This document shows, piece by piece, positions 13,110-20,547 of a stretch of 20,547 bases of DNA (position 1 is the stretch's first letter; each line of letters begins with the position of its first letter). The DNA comes from JAJZSS01 sp964463505 (lineage in GTDB: Bacteria; Chloroflexota; Anaerolineae; Anaerolineales; UBA4823). Made by a program: the position numbers and the translations under genes. The notes under the pieces were generated by a model, which was given only the letters and a program-made list of their open reading frames with translations, had not been told where the DNA came from and did not search any database. The stretch spans positions 1 through 20,547 of the forward strand of contig CAYXDC010000059.1 of assembly GCA_964463505.1 (NCBI GenBank), in the 5' to 3' direction.

Positions 13110-15965
13110 ATGCAGGCAAGTTTTAACCCCGGGTTATTTGCCGAGAAATATCATCTGGCGCGGGAACAAGCCGAAGTGGACAACCCGGAAGGTGGGCTGT
13201 GCGGCTTTGAGCTGGAGTGGAACCTGCTGGACAGCCAGTTCCGACCGCTGCTGACGGTCGGCTCAGGACCACAGCGCCAGTCTTTTGTGGATTACCTGCG
13301 GGCTGCCTGCATCTCCCCCTGGATGCGCGAATTCAGCCAGCTGGAAGTCTTTCACTGGATGATCGAATGGGCGACTCGGCCCTATTACAGCCCGCGCGGC
13401 GCCGTCTACGAAGCGCGCCTGCTGGAAGCCAGCCTGCTCAACGCCCTGAACAGGGCCGGGCGCGAATTTGGCGAGGATTTGCATTACTGGCACGGCAACC
13501 TGCTTTACCAGACCACCATCGATCACGCTGCCCTACCCGGCACCTGGAGCCTGGCGAAGCGCCGCTACCTGGAACGCTGCGTGGACCTGTACGGAGAGGG
13601 GCTGGCGACCGCCGGGACGCACACCAACTTGTCGCTGCCGGACCCGCTGCTGGCCTGGGATTTCATGCACCTCAGCCGCAGCGAGCGCGGCGACAGCCAC
13701 CTGGACGAGTATAAGAGCGAGTTTTATATCACCGCCACGCGCCTGATGCGCGCCTACGCAGCCTTATTCATCGCCGCCAGCGCCTCAACGCCTTTCCAGG
13801 CGCGCCGCCAGGCCGGCCGCCCGTTGGTGTACCTGACCCCATTTGATTCGGTGCGCAACCTGACTTTCCCCAACCCCGGCGGGCTGGACCAGCCCAACCT
13901 GTACCGCTCGTACCGCGATTACCTACACATCTCGTATGACCTGGTGAGGCGCGGGGTGCGCTTTGGCAATAACAACTGGACCCCGGCGCGGGCGCGCTCG
14001 TTTGCCGAACCGGTGGAGCGCCTGATCCATGTCACTTCCGAGCAGCTCAGCGGGCTGTATGCGCGCGGCCTTTATTCCCTGGACGAGGAGAGCCAGGCAG
14101 GGGAGATGGCACAGCAGATCGAGATCCAGAACCTGATGGCGCGCATCAATCTACCTATGGCACGCGTGGAAATCCGCACCGACGACGGCGGGCATTTGCT
14201 GGAAGAAGACCTGGCGCACCTGACCCTGAAGCACCTGCTGCTGCTGCGCTTCTATGGCGACCCGGATTTTGGACGCGCTTTCCGCTATGACCGCGAAGAT
14301 ATCGCCCGCGCCCGGCGCAATGAAGACGCCGCCGCACGGGATGGGCTGCGCGCCGAGATCGAGCACCCGCTGACGGGCAAGCCACTGGGTATGCGCGCCT
14401 TTTTCCAGGAAACCCTGGTAGAACTGCAGCCATTGGCGGAAGCGCTGGGGCTATGGGATGAGCTGACGCCGCTGAGTGAGATGGCGGCTGGCGCGCCCAA
14501 TATAGCCGAGCGCCTGCGCCAGGAAGTGTGCGAGAGGCTGGGGGTGGATCTGGAGCGGGGGGAGGTGGAGACGCCGGTCGAGCTGCTGGTCGAGCTAGCA
14601 GAAAGGCGCGCCAGCCAGGTGCAGGCGGATGTGGAATGTATCGCAGGTGGATTTCCGGCGCCAATGGCCGACTCCGCCCGCTTGAGCGAGTATTTGCAGC
14701 ACGGGCGCGAAGATGCCCACCACGATCCGCAAGCGCCGGTGCGCTTTCGCCCGCGCCCCGAAAACGTGAGCGAGACGCCATTCCCCGATAAGACCAGCGA
14801 GGTGCTGGCCCTGGCACAGGCTTTGATCCGCATCCCCTCCGTGACGGTGGGCGGGGAAGAGCGTCTGGACGAGGTGCGCCGGGCGGCGATCCTGATCTAT
14901 GATACCGCCCGCGATTATGGGCTGGAGGCGCGCTATTTCAACCAGGCGCGCTATCCAGCGGTGCTGGTGGCGCCCCCGGGGCAGATGCAGGCGCCGGTGA
15001 TGCTGAGCGGGCACTTCGACGTGGTGGCGCCCGAACCGGACGACAGCCAATTCGAGCCGCGCCTCGAGGGCGATTTCCTGTGGGGGCGCGGGGCAGCGGA
15101 TATGAAGACCGTCGTGGCGACCAACCTGGTGTGGCTGAAGGACGCCTTGAAAGCCGGTCCACCGTATCCCCCGCTGAATCTGCTGCTGGTGGGAAATGAA
15201 GAGAACGGCGAGACCGAGCCCATGGGCACTCCGCATGTGCTGAAGCTATTGTTTGAAGAAAGCGGGTATGCTCCACGGCTGCTGGTGGCCGGCGAGCGTA
15301 CCGGCGAGCACGGAGATGAGCTGTGGGGTGAGGTGTGCACCCAGAACCGTGGCGTGCTGCGCTTTGAAGTTACCGCCCGAGGACAGCGCGGCCACAGCGG
15401 CACCGGTGGCGCAGCCTCCGATCTGACCGAGCGCTTGTTCCAGGCGCGGGCGGGCATCACCGGCATCCTGGGGCGGCATCTGACCTTATCCAGCCCGGAC
15501 GGCTGGCAGTCGCAGGCGCGCTTCCCGTATATCCAGGTTGGCGAATCGGGCGTGTTCAACATTACCCCCGCGCGCGGGGTACTGGGCGCGGAAGTGCGCC
15601 CCATCCCGCAGGACCGGCTCGCCCCACTGATCGCCGAACTGGAAGCCTACAGTCAGGATCGTGGCCTGGAATTGGCCATCCCGGTATGTGAAGATGGCAT
15701 TGCCTGCGACCCGATCAACCCTTACCTGGTTGCCCTGCTGCGGGCGGTTGAGCAGGCTTCCGGCGCCCCGGCGCGCCTGGGCAAGAAACTGCCCGGAACC
15801 AGCGCCCGCTTCGCTCCAGACGGGCAGGGCGTGGTGTGGGGGCAGAGCGGGATTGGCCCGCACAGTAAAGACGAGCGCCATTACATCCCCAGTATCCTGC
15901 CGTACTACCGGGCTTTGGGGGCGTTTGGCTTGCAAGGGGGTAAAATACACCTGACGGGAGGGTAA
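13110..15965 (+). CDS. Fusion of GCS2-like amidoligase and M20 metallopeptidase
   Basis: This is a 951-residue two-domain enzyme. Residues 1 to about 500 resemble the glutamine-synthetase-fold carboxylate-amine ligases related to glutamate-cysteine ligase 2: GFELEWNLL (E34, E36), GTHTNLSLP (H171, N173) and RVEIRTDDGG (E354, R356) match acidic metal/ATP ligands and substrate residues. After a linker (about 500-560), an M20 di-zinc peptidase covers about 565-951: SGHFDVV (H635, D637), GRGAADMK (D664), NEENGE (E697, E698), a lid/dimer segment RGQRGHSGTGG, and GPHSKDERHYIP near the end. M20 enzymes split small peptides and N-acyl amino acids. Forming and breaking amide bonds in one chain suggests synthesis with editing or turnover of a small peptide. 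The ribosome-binding site lies in the end of the aminotransferase gene. Confidence 0.85.
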   Translation: MQASFNPGLFAEKYHLAREQAEVDNPEGGLCGFELEWNLLDSQFRPLLTVGSGPQRQSFVDYLRAACISPWMREFSQLEVFHWMIEWATRPYYSPRGAVYEARLLEASLLNALNRAGREFGEDLHYWHGNLLYQTTIDHAALPGTWSLAKRRYLERCVDLYGEGLATAGTHTNLSLPDPLLAWDFMHLSRSERGDSHLDEYKSEFYITATRLMRAYAALFIAASASTPFQARRQAGRPLVYLTPFDSVRNLTFPNPGGLDQPNLYRSYRDYLHISYDLVRRGVRFGNNNWTPARARSFAEPVERLIHVTSEQLSGLYARGLYSLDEESQAGEMAQQIEIQNLMARINLPMARVEIRTDDGGHLLEEDLAHLTLKHLLLLRFYGDPDFGRAFRYDREDIARARRNEDAAARDGLRAEIEHPLTGKPLGMRAFFQETLVELQPLAEALGLWDELTPLSEMAAGAPNIAERLRQEVCERLGVDLERGEVETPVELLVELAERRASQVQADVECIAGGFPAPMADSARLSEYLQHGREDAHHDPQAPVRFRPRPENVSETPFPDKTSEVLALAQALIRIPSVTVGGEERLDEVRRAAILIYDTARDYGLEARYFNQARYPAVLVAPPGQMQAPVMLSGHFDVVAPEPDDSQFEPRLEGDFLWGRGAADMKTVVATNLVWLKDALKAGPPYPPLNLLLVGNEENGETEPMGTPHVLKLLFEESGYAPRLLVAGERTGEHGDELWGEVCTQNRGVLRFEVTARGQRGHSGTGGAASDLTERLFQARAGITGILGRHLTLSSPDGWQSQARFPYIQVGESGVFNITPARGVLGAEVRPIPQDRLAPLIAELEAYSQDRGLELAIPVCEDGIACDPINPYLVALLRAVEQASGAPARLGKKLPGTSARFAPDGQGVVWGQSGIGPHSKDERHYIPSILPYYRALGAFGLQGGKIHLTGG

Positions 15966-15969
15966 ACGG

Positions 15970-16617
15970 ATGCCTGAAAATCTGGAAAGTCAACTGGACG
16001 AGACCCAATTGGCGCTGTGGCGCAGCCTGGACAGCCCGCAGTCGATCCAGGCTTACCTGGACAGCATCCCCTACAGCGCCGAGGACGCCAATCGCTGCGT
16101 GGTGAGCGTGCTGCGCGACCACCAGGCGCATTGCCTGGATGGCGGCTTGTTTGCTGCCGCAGCCCTTGAGCGCCTGGGCTACCCGCCTTTAATCCTGGAT
16201 TTGCTGCCGGAGCCGGGGATGGACGATGATCATGTGCTGGCGCTGTTTAAGAGTGCGGATGGCTGGGGCTGCCTGGCAAAATCCAATTTCAGCGGGCTGC
16301 GCTACCGCGCGCCGGTCTATCGCACGCTGCGCGAGCTGGTAATGTCGTATTTCGAGAATTATTTCAACCTGCACGGCGAGCGCTGCCTGCGCGGCTACAC
16401 ACACCCGATTGATCTGCGCCGCTATGATCGCTTCGCATGGCGCACATCAGACTCGGGGGCGGACGTCATTGAGCAGCGTTTGAAAATGCTCAAAGCGGTG
16501 CCGCTGATCTCGGCAGCGGGTGCGGCAAAGCTGGGTAAAGTGGATCAGCGCTCGTACGCTGCGGGCATGCTAGGAGTGATCCAGGAAGGGTTATACCAGC
16601 CAAAAGTAACGCAATAG
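15970..16617 (+). CDS. Transglutaminase-like thiol enzyme, uncharacterised family
   Basis: This is a 215-residue protein without a signal peptide or membrane segment. A papain/transglutaminase-type dyad is visible: C55 in DHQAHCLDGGLFAAAALERLG, where the cysteine starts a helix, and H88 in MDDDHVLALF on a following strand. The third residue may be N106 in GCLAKSNFSGLRYR. I recognise this arrangement from widespread hypothetical proteins of about 200-250 residues but know no tested activity. Such enzymes hydrolyse amide bonds or link amines to acyl groups. GGGAGG (15956-15961) stands 8 nt before the ATG and 4 nt separate it from the fusion gene, so it is the third gene of that operon and likely acts on the same product. 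Confidence 0.7.
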   Translation: MPENLESQLDETQLALWRSLDSPQSIQAYLDSIPYSAEDANRCVVSVLRDHQAHCLDGGLFAAAALERLGYPPLILDLLPEPGMDDDHVLALFKSADGWGCLAKSNFSGLRYRAPVYRTLRELVMSYFENYFNLHGERCLRGYTHPIDLRRYDRFAWRTSDSGADVIEQRLKMLKAVPLISAAGAAKLGKVDQRSYAAGMLGVIQEGLYQPKVTQ

Positions 16618-16683
16618 CTTTAGCGACCTGAGATAAAATTAACCACACCCCAAAGATTACGCAGATCAGGCAGGTGGGAAAAC

Positions 16684-18855
16684 ATGCTGCTTCAAAGAAC
16701 AGGTCGAGAATTTAATTGGCTAAGAACTACAACCATGCTAATCCTGCTATTATTTCTGGCAGGTTGTCAGAGTGATATCCCCGCCTTGCCGGCGACAGCC
16801 ACGCAGACGGCGCTGCAAGCATCCAGCGCGCCGCCTATCAAGACTCCCAGCCACACACCTTCCAGGACTGCGCTGGCAACCGCTACCCCCACATCCACCC
16901 TAACCCCTGCCCTGACGCACACGCAGACACCGTATCCCACGGCAACCCCGATACCGCTCAGTCTGCCGCCGGCAGGACAGGCGCTGACGGTAGCGAATGC
17001 CACTCAGCTCCAGGAGCTGGCGCGCTGGGGAGTGGGGCAGATTACCTCGCGAAAAATCATCGCTGGGGGCGAGCTGGCGCTGGTCGAGAGCGCTTATGAT
17101 GTGCGCTTGTTGCGTGTAGACAATCTGGAAGTCGTGCAAGTATTTGAGAATGTGGCCCACACCTTGCTTGCCGCTGATGAGCAAACGCTGGTCGTGAGCT
17201 ACCGTGGGAAGAGCCACCTGGAGATCTGGAGTTTGCCGGGAGGGAAGCTGCTGCAGAGCCTGCAATTTGCAATTGAAGCGCCGCGCTATACATCTGAATA
17301 CTTCTCCCTGGCGGCTTATCGCTCGGTGCGCGTGCTGAGATTCTCGCGGGATGGCAAATTGCTGGTCGCCGGATTTGGCAATGCCCAGATTGGCGTGTGG
17401 CGCACCGACACCTGGGAGCAGGTAGCGGTGTTGGCCTCCAATATCAGCAATGTAACGCGCAAACTGATCTTCAGCCGGGATGGGCAGTACCTGGCCAGCC
17501 TGGAATCCGGCGGGGCCATGGGTGAATATACGGGCATCCCGCGCCTGGTTTTCTGGAACCTGGCAGATTACAGCCTGCGCGGCTACCTGGCGAATCCCGG
17601 CAGCGTGGGGGAAGATCCATTCTCGTCCGATTCAACCTACCTGCTCACCGGGCACGATTATAAAGTGCTGATCTACAAAATGAGCAATTTTCGTCTGCTG
17701 CGCTCGTTCGCCAGTGGATCCGATAACCGCTCGGCAGAATTGTCTTTTTCACCGGACGATGCATATGTGATCGTGGATCATGCGCAAGTGCGGCGCTTCA
17801 GCGATGGCAAGCGGCTGAATGCCGGACCTGAAACCACCGTGCTGGCAGAGCTGGGCCTGACCGGGGAACCACAGGACGCAGCAACCCCATTGGAGCTGCA
17901 CAGGTTGGAGCAGGCGGGGTATTACCCGGCTTTTCAGGGGATGAGCCTGGTGGAGGGCAGTACGGGTCTGCTGGCCTGGGGTGTGCAGGGCGAGCGCCTG
18001 TACTGGCTGCGACTGCCGCAGGCGGAATTTAGCCAGGTGGAGCTGGGGAGCAGGGCGATGAACGCTGCCGCCCTGGCGCCGGACGGAAGCAGTCTTGTGC
18101 TGTGCCTGGAGAGCAAGGAATTGGCGCTGGTCGATCTGATGAGCGCTGCCATCCAGCGCATTCCTGGATGCCGCCCGGGCGGGCGGCTGGCCTTTTTACC
18201 GGGTGGGCGCCTGCTGCGCAGCAACGGCATGCTGGTAGACCTAGTTGAGCTGCCAGACGGCACAGTGACCAATACCCTGCGCGGGCACACGGCAAAAGTT
18301 ACTTCCCTGTTTGTGAGCCCAGACGGCGGCTCGATCCTGAGCGGAACTCAGACGGAAGCCGATCATGCGCAAGTCAGCCTGTGGAGCACCCAACCCTTAC
18401 TGGCGCGAGTGAGCAGCTTTGCCATCCCCGATTTATTCCCTTCTGGAAACTCAGGCATTGAAGCCCTGGCTTTAAGCGCAGATGGAAGTCAGCTTGCAAC
18501 CGCCCGCCCCAGCGGTGACGTAGATGCCTATCACCTGCCGGGCGAATACCAGCTCTGGACGGCGCGGGTGGGCAATGTGCTGGCGATGGCGTACGCACCC
18601 GGTGGAGACATCCTGGCGGTGGGCGGCGACATGGGCGCCATCAGCCTGGTGGAGACCGCGCGTGGCGAGCAGATTTACCCTGGAAGTGAGACAACCGTCG
18701 ATGCGACGGAAGCGTTCGTCATGCTGGAAATGTTTGGGTATTCAGACAGAACGCTGCAGCACTATGCCATCCGTGCATTGGTCTTCCTGCCGGATGGGAC
18801 AGGCTTATACAGCGTGGGGGACGACGGTATGCTGCGCCTGTGGGGCGTGCCCTAG
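16684..18855 (+). CDS. Lipoprotein with WD40-like beta-propeller
   Basis: This is a 723-residue protein exported and lipid-anchored. The signal has hydrophobic stretch 18-26 and lipobox LAGC with C28. Residues 31-95 are an unstructured Ser/Thr/Pro linker with TPT-type repeats, a common spacer in Chloroflexota surface proteins. From about 100 onward come beta-propeller blades with WD40-like signatures: VRVLRFSRDGKLLVAGFG...IGVW, KLIFSRDGQYLAS, LSFSPDDAYV, VTSLFVSPDGGSILSGT...SLW, IEALALSADGSQLATA, and the final IRALVFLPDGTGLYSVGDDGMLRLW. Propellers bind proteins or sugars; no catalytic residue is evident. AGGTGGG precedes the ATG. It follows the amidoligase operon by 66 nt and may be transcribed alone. 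Ligand unknown. Confidence 0.85.
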   Translation: MLLQRTGREFNWLRTTTMLILLLFLAGCQSDIPALPATATQTALQASSAPPIKTPSHTPSRTALATATPTSTLTPALTHTQTPYPTATPIPLSLPPAGQALTVANATQLQELARWGVGQITSRKIIAGGELALVESAYDVRLLRVDNLEVVQVFENVAHTLLAADEQTLVVSYRGKSHLEIWSLPGGKLLQSLQFAIEAPRYTSEYFSLAAYRSVRVLRFSRDGKLLVAGFGNAQIGVWRTDTWEQVAVLASNISNVTRKLIFSRDGQYLASLESGGAMGEYTGIPRLVFWNLADYSLRGYLANPGSVGEDPFSSDSTYLLTGHDYKVLIYKMSNFRLLRSFASGSDNRSAELSFSPDDAYVIVDHAQVRRFSDGKRLNAGPETTVLAELGLTGEPQDAATPLELHRLEQAGYYPAFQGMSLVEGSTGLLAWGVQGERLYWLRLPQAEFSQVELGSRAMNAAALAPDGSSLVLCLESKELALVDLMSAAIQRIPGCRPGGRLAFLPGGRLLRSNGMLVDLVELPDGTVTNTLRGHTAKVTSLFVSPDGGSILSGTQTEADHAQVSLWSTQPLLARVSSFAIPDLFPSGNSGIEALALSADGSQLATARPSGDVDAYHLPGEYQLWTARVGNVLAMAYAPGGDILAVGGDMGAISLVETARGEQIYPGSETTVDATEAFVMLEMFGYSDRTLQHYAIRALVFLPDGTGLYSVGDDGMLRLWGVP

Positions 18856-18874
18856 GCGTTTTCAGGTGGTTTGA

Positions 18875-18903
18875 TTGACAAAAGCCGCAGAGCGTAGTAA
18901 TAT
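18875..18903 (+). promoter_or_regulatory. Consensus sigma-70 promoter of the tRNA gene
   Basis: TTGACA (18875-18880) is a perfect -35 and TAATAT (18898-18903) a near-consensus -10, with an exact 17-nt spacer. The start point near 18911 lies about 8 nt before the mature 5' end of the tRNA. Confidence 0.8.
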
Positions 18904-18918
18904 TCTGCCGCTTCGTAT

Positions 18919-18990
18919 GGCGAGGTAGCTCAGTGGTAGAGCAGGGGACTCATAAGCCCTTGGTCGTGGGTTCAACCCCCACCCTCGCCA
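18919..18990 (+). tRNA. tRNA with anticodon CAT (elongator Met, or Ile2)
   Basis: The cloverleaf folds by eye: acceptor GGCGAGG (18919-18925) with CCTCGCC (18983-18989), D-stem GCTC/GAGC, anticodon loop CTCATAA with CAT at 18951-18953, T-stem GTGGG/CCCAC with loop TTCAACC, and discriminator A18990. The G1-C72 pair argues against initiator tRNA. The 3' CCA is not encoded (CCT follows). The anticodon stem closes with a possible A-G mismatch (A18948 with G18956). Met and lysidine-modified Ile2 tRNAs cannot be separated by eye. Confidence 0.92.
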
Positions 18991-18995
18991 CCTGT

Positions 18996-19020
18996 AACCT
19001 GTCCACCGGACAGGTTTTTT
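18996..19020 (+). terminator. Intrinsic terminator of the tRNA transcript
   Basis: AACCTGTCC (18996-19004) pairs perfectly with GGACAGGTT (19008-19016) around ACC, followed by an uninterrupted T-run (19015-19020). It begins 6 nt after the mature tRNA end. Confidence 0.88.
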
Positions 19021-19042
19021 ATTTAAGGGTGAGGCGTTTGGT

Positions 19043-19603
19043 TTATCGCAAATTCTTCGGATCGCGCAGATGTTGCGACAGGCCTTGTTGAAAGGCTTCA
19101 TCCGTCATCATCGCCAGGCTGCCGCCCGTAAAAAATGGGTCATCCGTGACATCTTTGAGCGCAAACGGAACTAACTCCAATGCGCCGGCTTCTGCCTGGT
19201 TCTCCAATTCCATTTCCGCCAGGAACAAGCCTTGATGGCGACCTTCGAAAACATCAATACTGAATGAGTGGTTTTGCAGGATATATGGGTAACGGGTTTT
19301 CTGGAGAAGCTTCGCTTCTAATGTAGCAAAGTGATTATATTCGGCCTGGGTCAGGTACAGATTGGTAATCGTGGTTTCGTATGCGCTTTGAGGATCGGAG
19401 CGATACTTTTGGGTAAGTTTATAAATCTCTTCACCCCCCGCGAGGGACTGCATGTGCCGTAGACGCAGACGTGTATTGGGGATATAACGATCGGTGATTC
19501 GCCAACCTTTGGGATGGTCAAGCAAACCCTCGGGAACTTTGCTTAATAAATATCTGCACTCAATTTCTAAACAAGCGTATTTCCCAATACGTTGTGAGGT
19601 CAT
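19043..19603 (-). CDS. CYTH-domain protein (triphosphate tunnel metalloenzyme family)
   Basis: This is a 186-residue soluble protein. CYTH proteins form a tunnel-shaped barrel lined with Glu, Arg and Lys that binds triphosphates and a metal; known activities include tripolyphosphatase, thiamine triphosphatase and class IV adenylate cyclase. The N-terminal signature ExExK appears here as E13-I-E15-C-R17, with arginine for the usual lysine. Other tunnel residues fit: R46 and R48 in TRLRLR, K62 and K66 in YKLTQKY, K102 and R104 in LLQKTRYPY, D117 in FSIDVFEG, and E130, E132 and E134 in AEMELE. GGGAAAGA precedes the ATG. It is convergent with the tRNA gene. Substrate unknown. Confidence 0.8.
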   Translation of the reverse strand: MTSQRIGKYACLEIECRYLLSKVPEGLLDHPKGWRITDRYIPNTRLRLRHMQSLAGGEEIYKLTQKYRSDPQSAYETTITNLYLTQAEYNHFATLEAKLLQKTRYPYILQNHSFSIDVFEGRHQGLFLAEMELENQAEAGALELVPFALKDVTDDPFFTGGSLAMMTDEAFQQGLSQHLRDPKNLR

Positions 19604-19823
19604 TCTTTCCCTTTCCTTGAGACGGTTTTCGCTTTTTCTGCGTCAGCCGCCAAACAGCTGGGCGTCGCTGCCCGCCACCAAAAGGATCCCCAATCGTTGG
19701 AGATGACGCTTAACTGCCGCCGCTGGGCTGGTGGGTAGCACGCCGTGTTGGGCCGCGATACTTTTATAGGCGGAATTCAGAATTACTTGCAGTTTAATCT
19801 TGATGTGGAGGGATGAAAGTTGG
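19604..19823. other. Gene-free or degraded stretch between CYTH gene and membrane-protein gene
   Basis: I see no confident gene here. A minus-strand frame of 82 codons (19643-19891) ends in a peptide that looks protein-like (AAVKRHLQRLGILLVAGSD) but overlaps the end of the next gene, has no recognisable family and lacks a convincing start. It may be a remnant of a deleted gene or chance. Confidence 0.25.
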
Positions 19824-20357
19824 TTAAAGGAATTCTGATATCGACTTTGCGAGTTCGGTAGCTCCTTTTTTGTCACCTCCCCAAACAACAAGCAATGTTC
19901 CTCCTGATTGAAAGCTCAATTCAACGTTGTAGCCAATGTTGTCAATTGGAAATTGGGCTTCAGCCTCCATGTCATCTTCACAACCTGGATAAAAACCTCG
20001 ATAGGACTTTGGTCTTTTTGGGTCGACTACTCTTACATTTGCTACATCCGAAAGAGGATAGTTATCTTGTTGTGGACTACCTAACCATGGATGATTAATG
20101 GCTTTGAGTTGATTGTCCGTACGATCGAACCTGAATTCTGTATCGAAATTGCGCGGAAGCTCTCTGATTAACAAGAGAAGGAATATGATGCCGAGAGCAA
20201 CTGCCGGCCAACTGTCAGGACGTATTACTTTTGCGGAAACATAAATACCGATCAAGATCACAACAACAATAGCCGTTACACATCCCCATTTGCCCGAGAC
20301 CGAATCAGCATCACTCAATCGGAGACACTCAGATGATTTTTTAATAACTTTCATCAT
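19824..20357 (-). CDS. Uncharacterised membrane protein with two N-terminal helices
   Basis: This is a 177-residue protein that I do not recognise. A hydrophilic start (MMKVIKKSSECLRLSDADS) is followed by two membrane helices close together (about 26-45 and 51-65) and a soluble C-terminal domain of about 110 residues. In that domain FDTEFRFDRTDNQL, YPLSDVANVRVV and NVELSFQSGGTLLVVW suggest a beta-rich fold, perhaps similar to bacterial PH-like domains; this is a guess. No clear Shine-Dalgarno sequence precedes either of the two adjacent ATG codons (20357, 20354), so the start is uncertain. The gene and its surroundings are visibly richer in A and T than the operons to the left, which suggests later acquisition or a less expressed region. 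Confidence 0.6.
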   Translation of the reverse strand: MMKVIKKSSECLRLSDADSVSGKWGCVTAIVVVILIGIYVSAKVIRPDSWPAVALGIIFLLLLIRELPRNFDTEFRFDRTDNQLKAINHPWLGSPQQDNYPLSDVANVRVVDPKRPKSYRGFYPGCEDDMEAEAQFPIDNIGYNVELSFQSGGTLLVVWGGDKKGATELAKSISEFL

Positions 20358-20473
20358 GATGTTTAGCTATGCTGCCCAACTATTGATCATAGTGATTCGT
20401 GCTACGCTGCAGATTCGCAGGTTTGAACAGCGATTTTGGCCTATTGACTGATTAGGACAGACAATACAAATAT

Positions 20474-20523
20474 TATAATACCCTTACCCGATGGATGATC
20501 CTTCCTGAGGTATCCCAATGAGC
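20474..20523 (+). promoter_or_regulatory. Possible promoter and ribosome-binding site near the right edge
   Basis: TATAAT (20474-20479) with a weak TTAGGA 16 nt upstream could start transcription to the right near 20486. GAGGT lies shortly before an ATG at 20518, but that frame meets TAA after nine codons at the window end, so no gene can be supported there. Confidence 0.25.
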
Positions 20524-20547
20524 AATATGACTTCCCGTCTCTATTAA

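Noticed and set aside
14155..14833. Two long minus-strand frames
   Set aside because: They lie opposite the GC-rich amidoligase-peptidase gene; low-complexity Arg/Ala/Pro content indicates shadows.
18919..18990. Initiator tRNA-fMet
   Set aside because: The first pair is G-C, not the unpaired C-A typical of bacterial initiators.
20518..20547. Start of a gene at the right edge
   Set aside because: The frame from the ATG stops after nine codons, so only a possible promoter is reported.
1..20547. CRISPR array, prophage or intact insertion sequence
   Set aside because: No regularly spaced repeats, transposase, integrase or phage structural gene could be seen.

Overview
The window looks like part of a chromosome, probably an assembled contig, from a moderately GC-rich bacterium. 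The likely source is the phylum Chloroflexota, possibly class Anaerolineae. This rests on gene style only: a SARP-type regulator, a Thr/Pro-rich lipoprotein with WD40-like repeats, a NarL-type two-component pair, and an unusual amidoligase/M20 fusion. No rRNA or marker gene confirms it. I see no phage, CRISPR array or intact insertion sequence.

Layout. 1-624 (-): start of a SARP/BTAD-type activator cut by the left edge. 830-1267 (+): secreted SnoaL/NTF2-like protein, ending in a perfect 18-bp hairpin. 1361-4110 (-): methyltransferase, alpha/beta-hydrolase-fold esterase and ATP-grasp ligase; the last two overlap by ATGA. 4333-7568 (+): phosphohexomutase, TatD hydrolase and long-chain polyprenyl synthase, a compact operon with an extended -10 promoter and a terminator. 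7664-8065 (-): small membrane zinc-ribbon protein. 8302-10750 (+): response regulator and histidine kinase, overlapping. 10852-11427 (+): DoxX-family membrane protein. 11546-11732: promoter, structured leader and strong terminator with no protein gene, a candidate small RNA or attenuator. 11812-16617 (+): aminotransferase, GCS2-like amidoligase fused to an M20 peptidase, and a transglutaminase-like protein, spaced by 2-4 nt. 16684-18855 (+): lipoprotein with a beta-propeller. 18919-18990 (+): tRNA with a CAT anticodon, with consensus promoter and terminator. 19043-19603 (-): CYTH protein. 19824-20357 (-): unknown membrane protein in an AT-richer tail.

How the genes fit together. The most interesting part is two sets of peptide-bond chemistry about 8 kb apart. 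One is an ATP-grasp ligase with an esterase. The other joins a glutamine-synthetase-fold amidoligase to a metallopeptidase, beside an aminotransferase and a putative thiol peptidase or transglutaminase. Together they suggest synthesis, trimming and turnover of a small peptide-like metabolite or a peptide tag; the substrate cannot be read from the sequence. The second operon follows a leader whose internal pairing could compete with its terminator, so it may be controlled by transcription attenuation.
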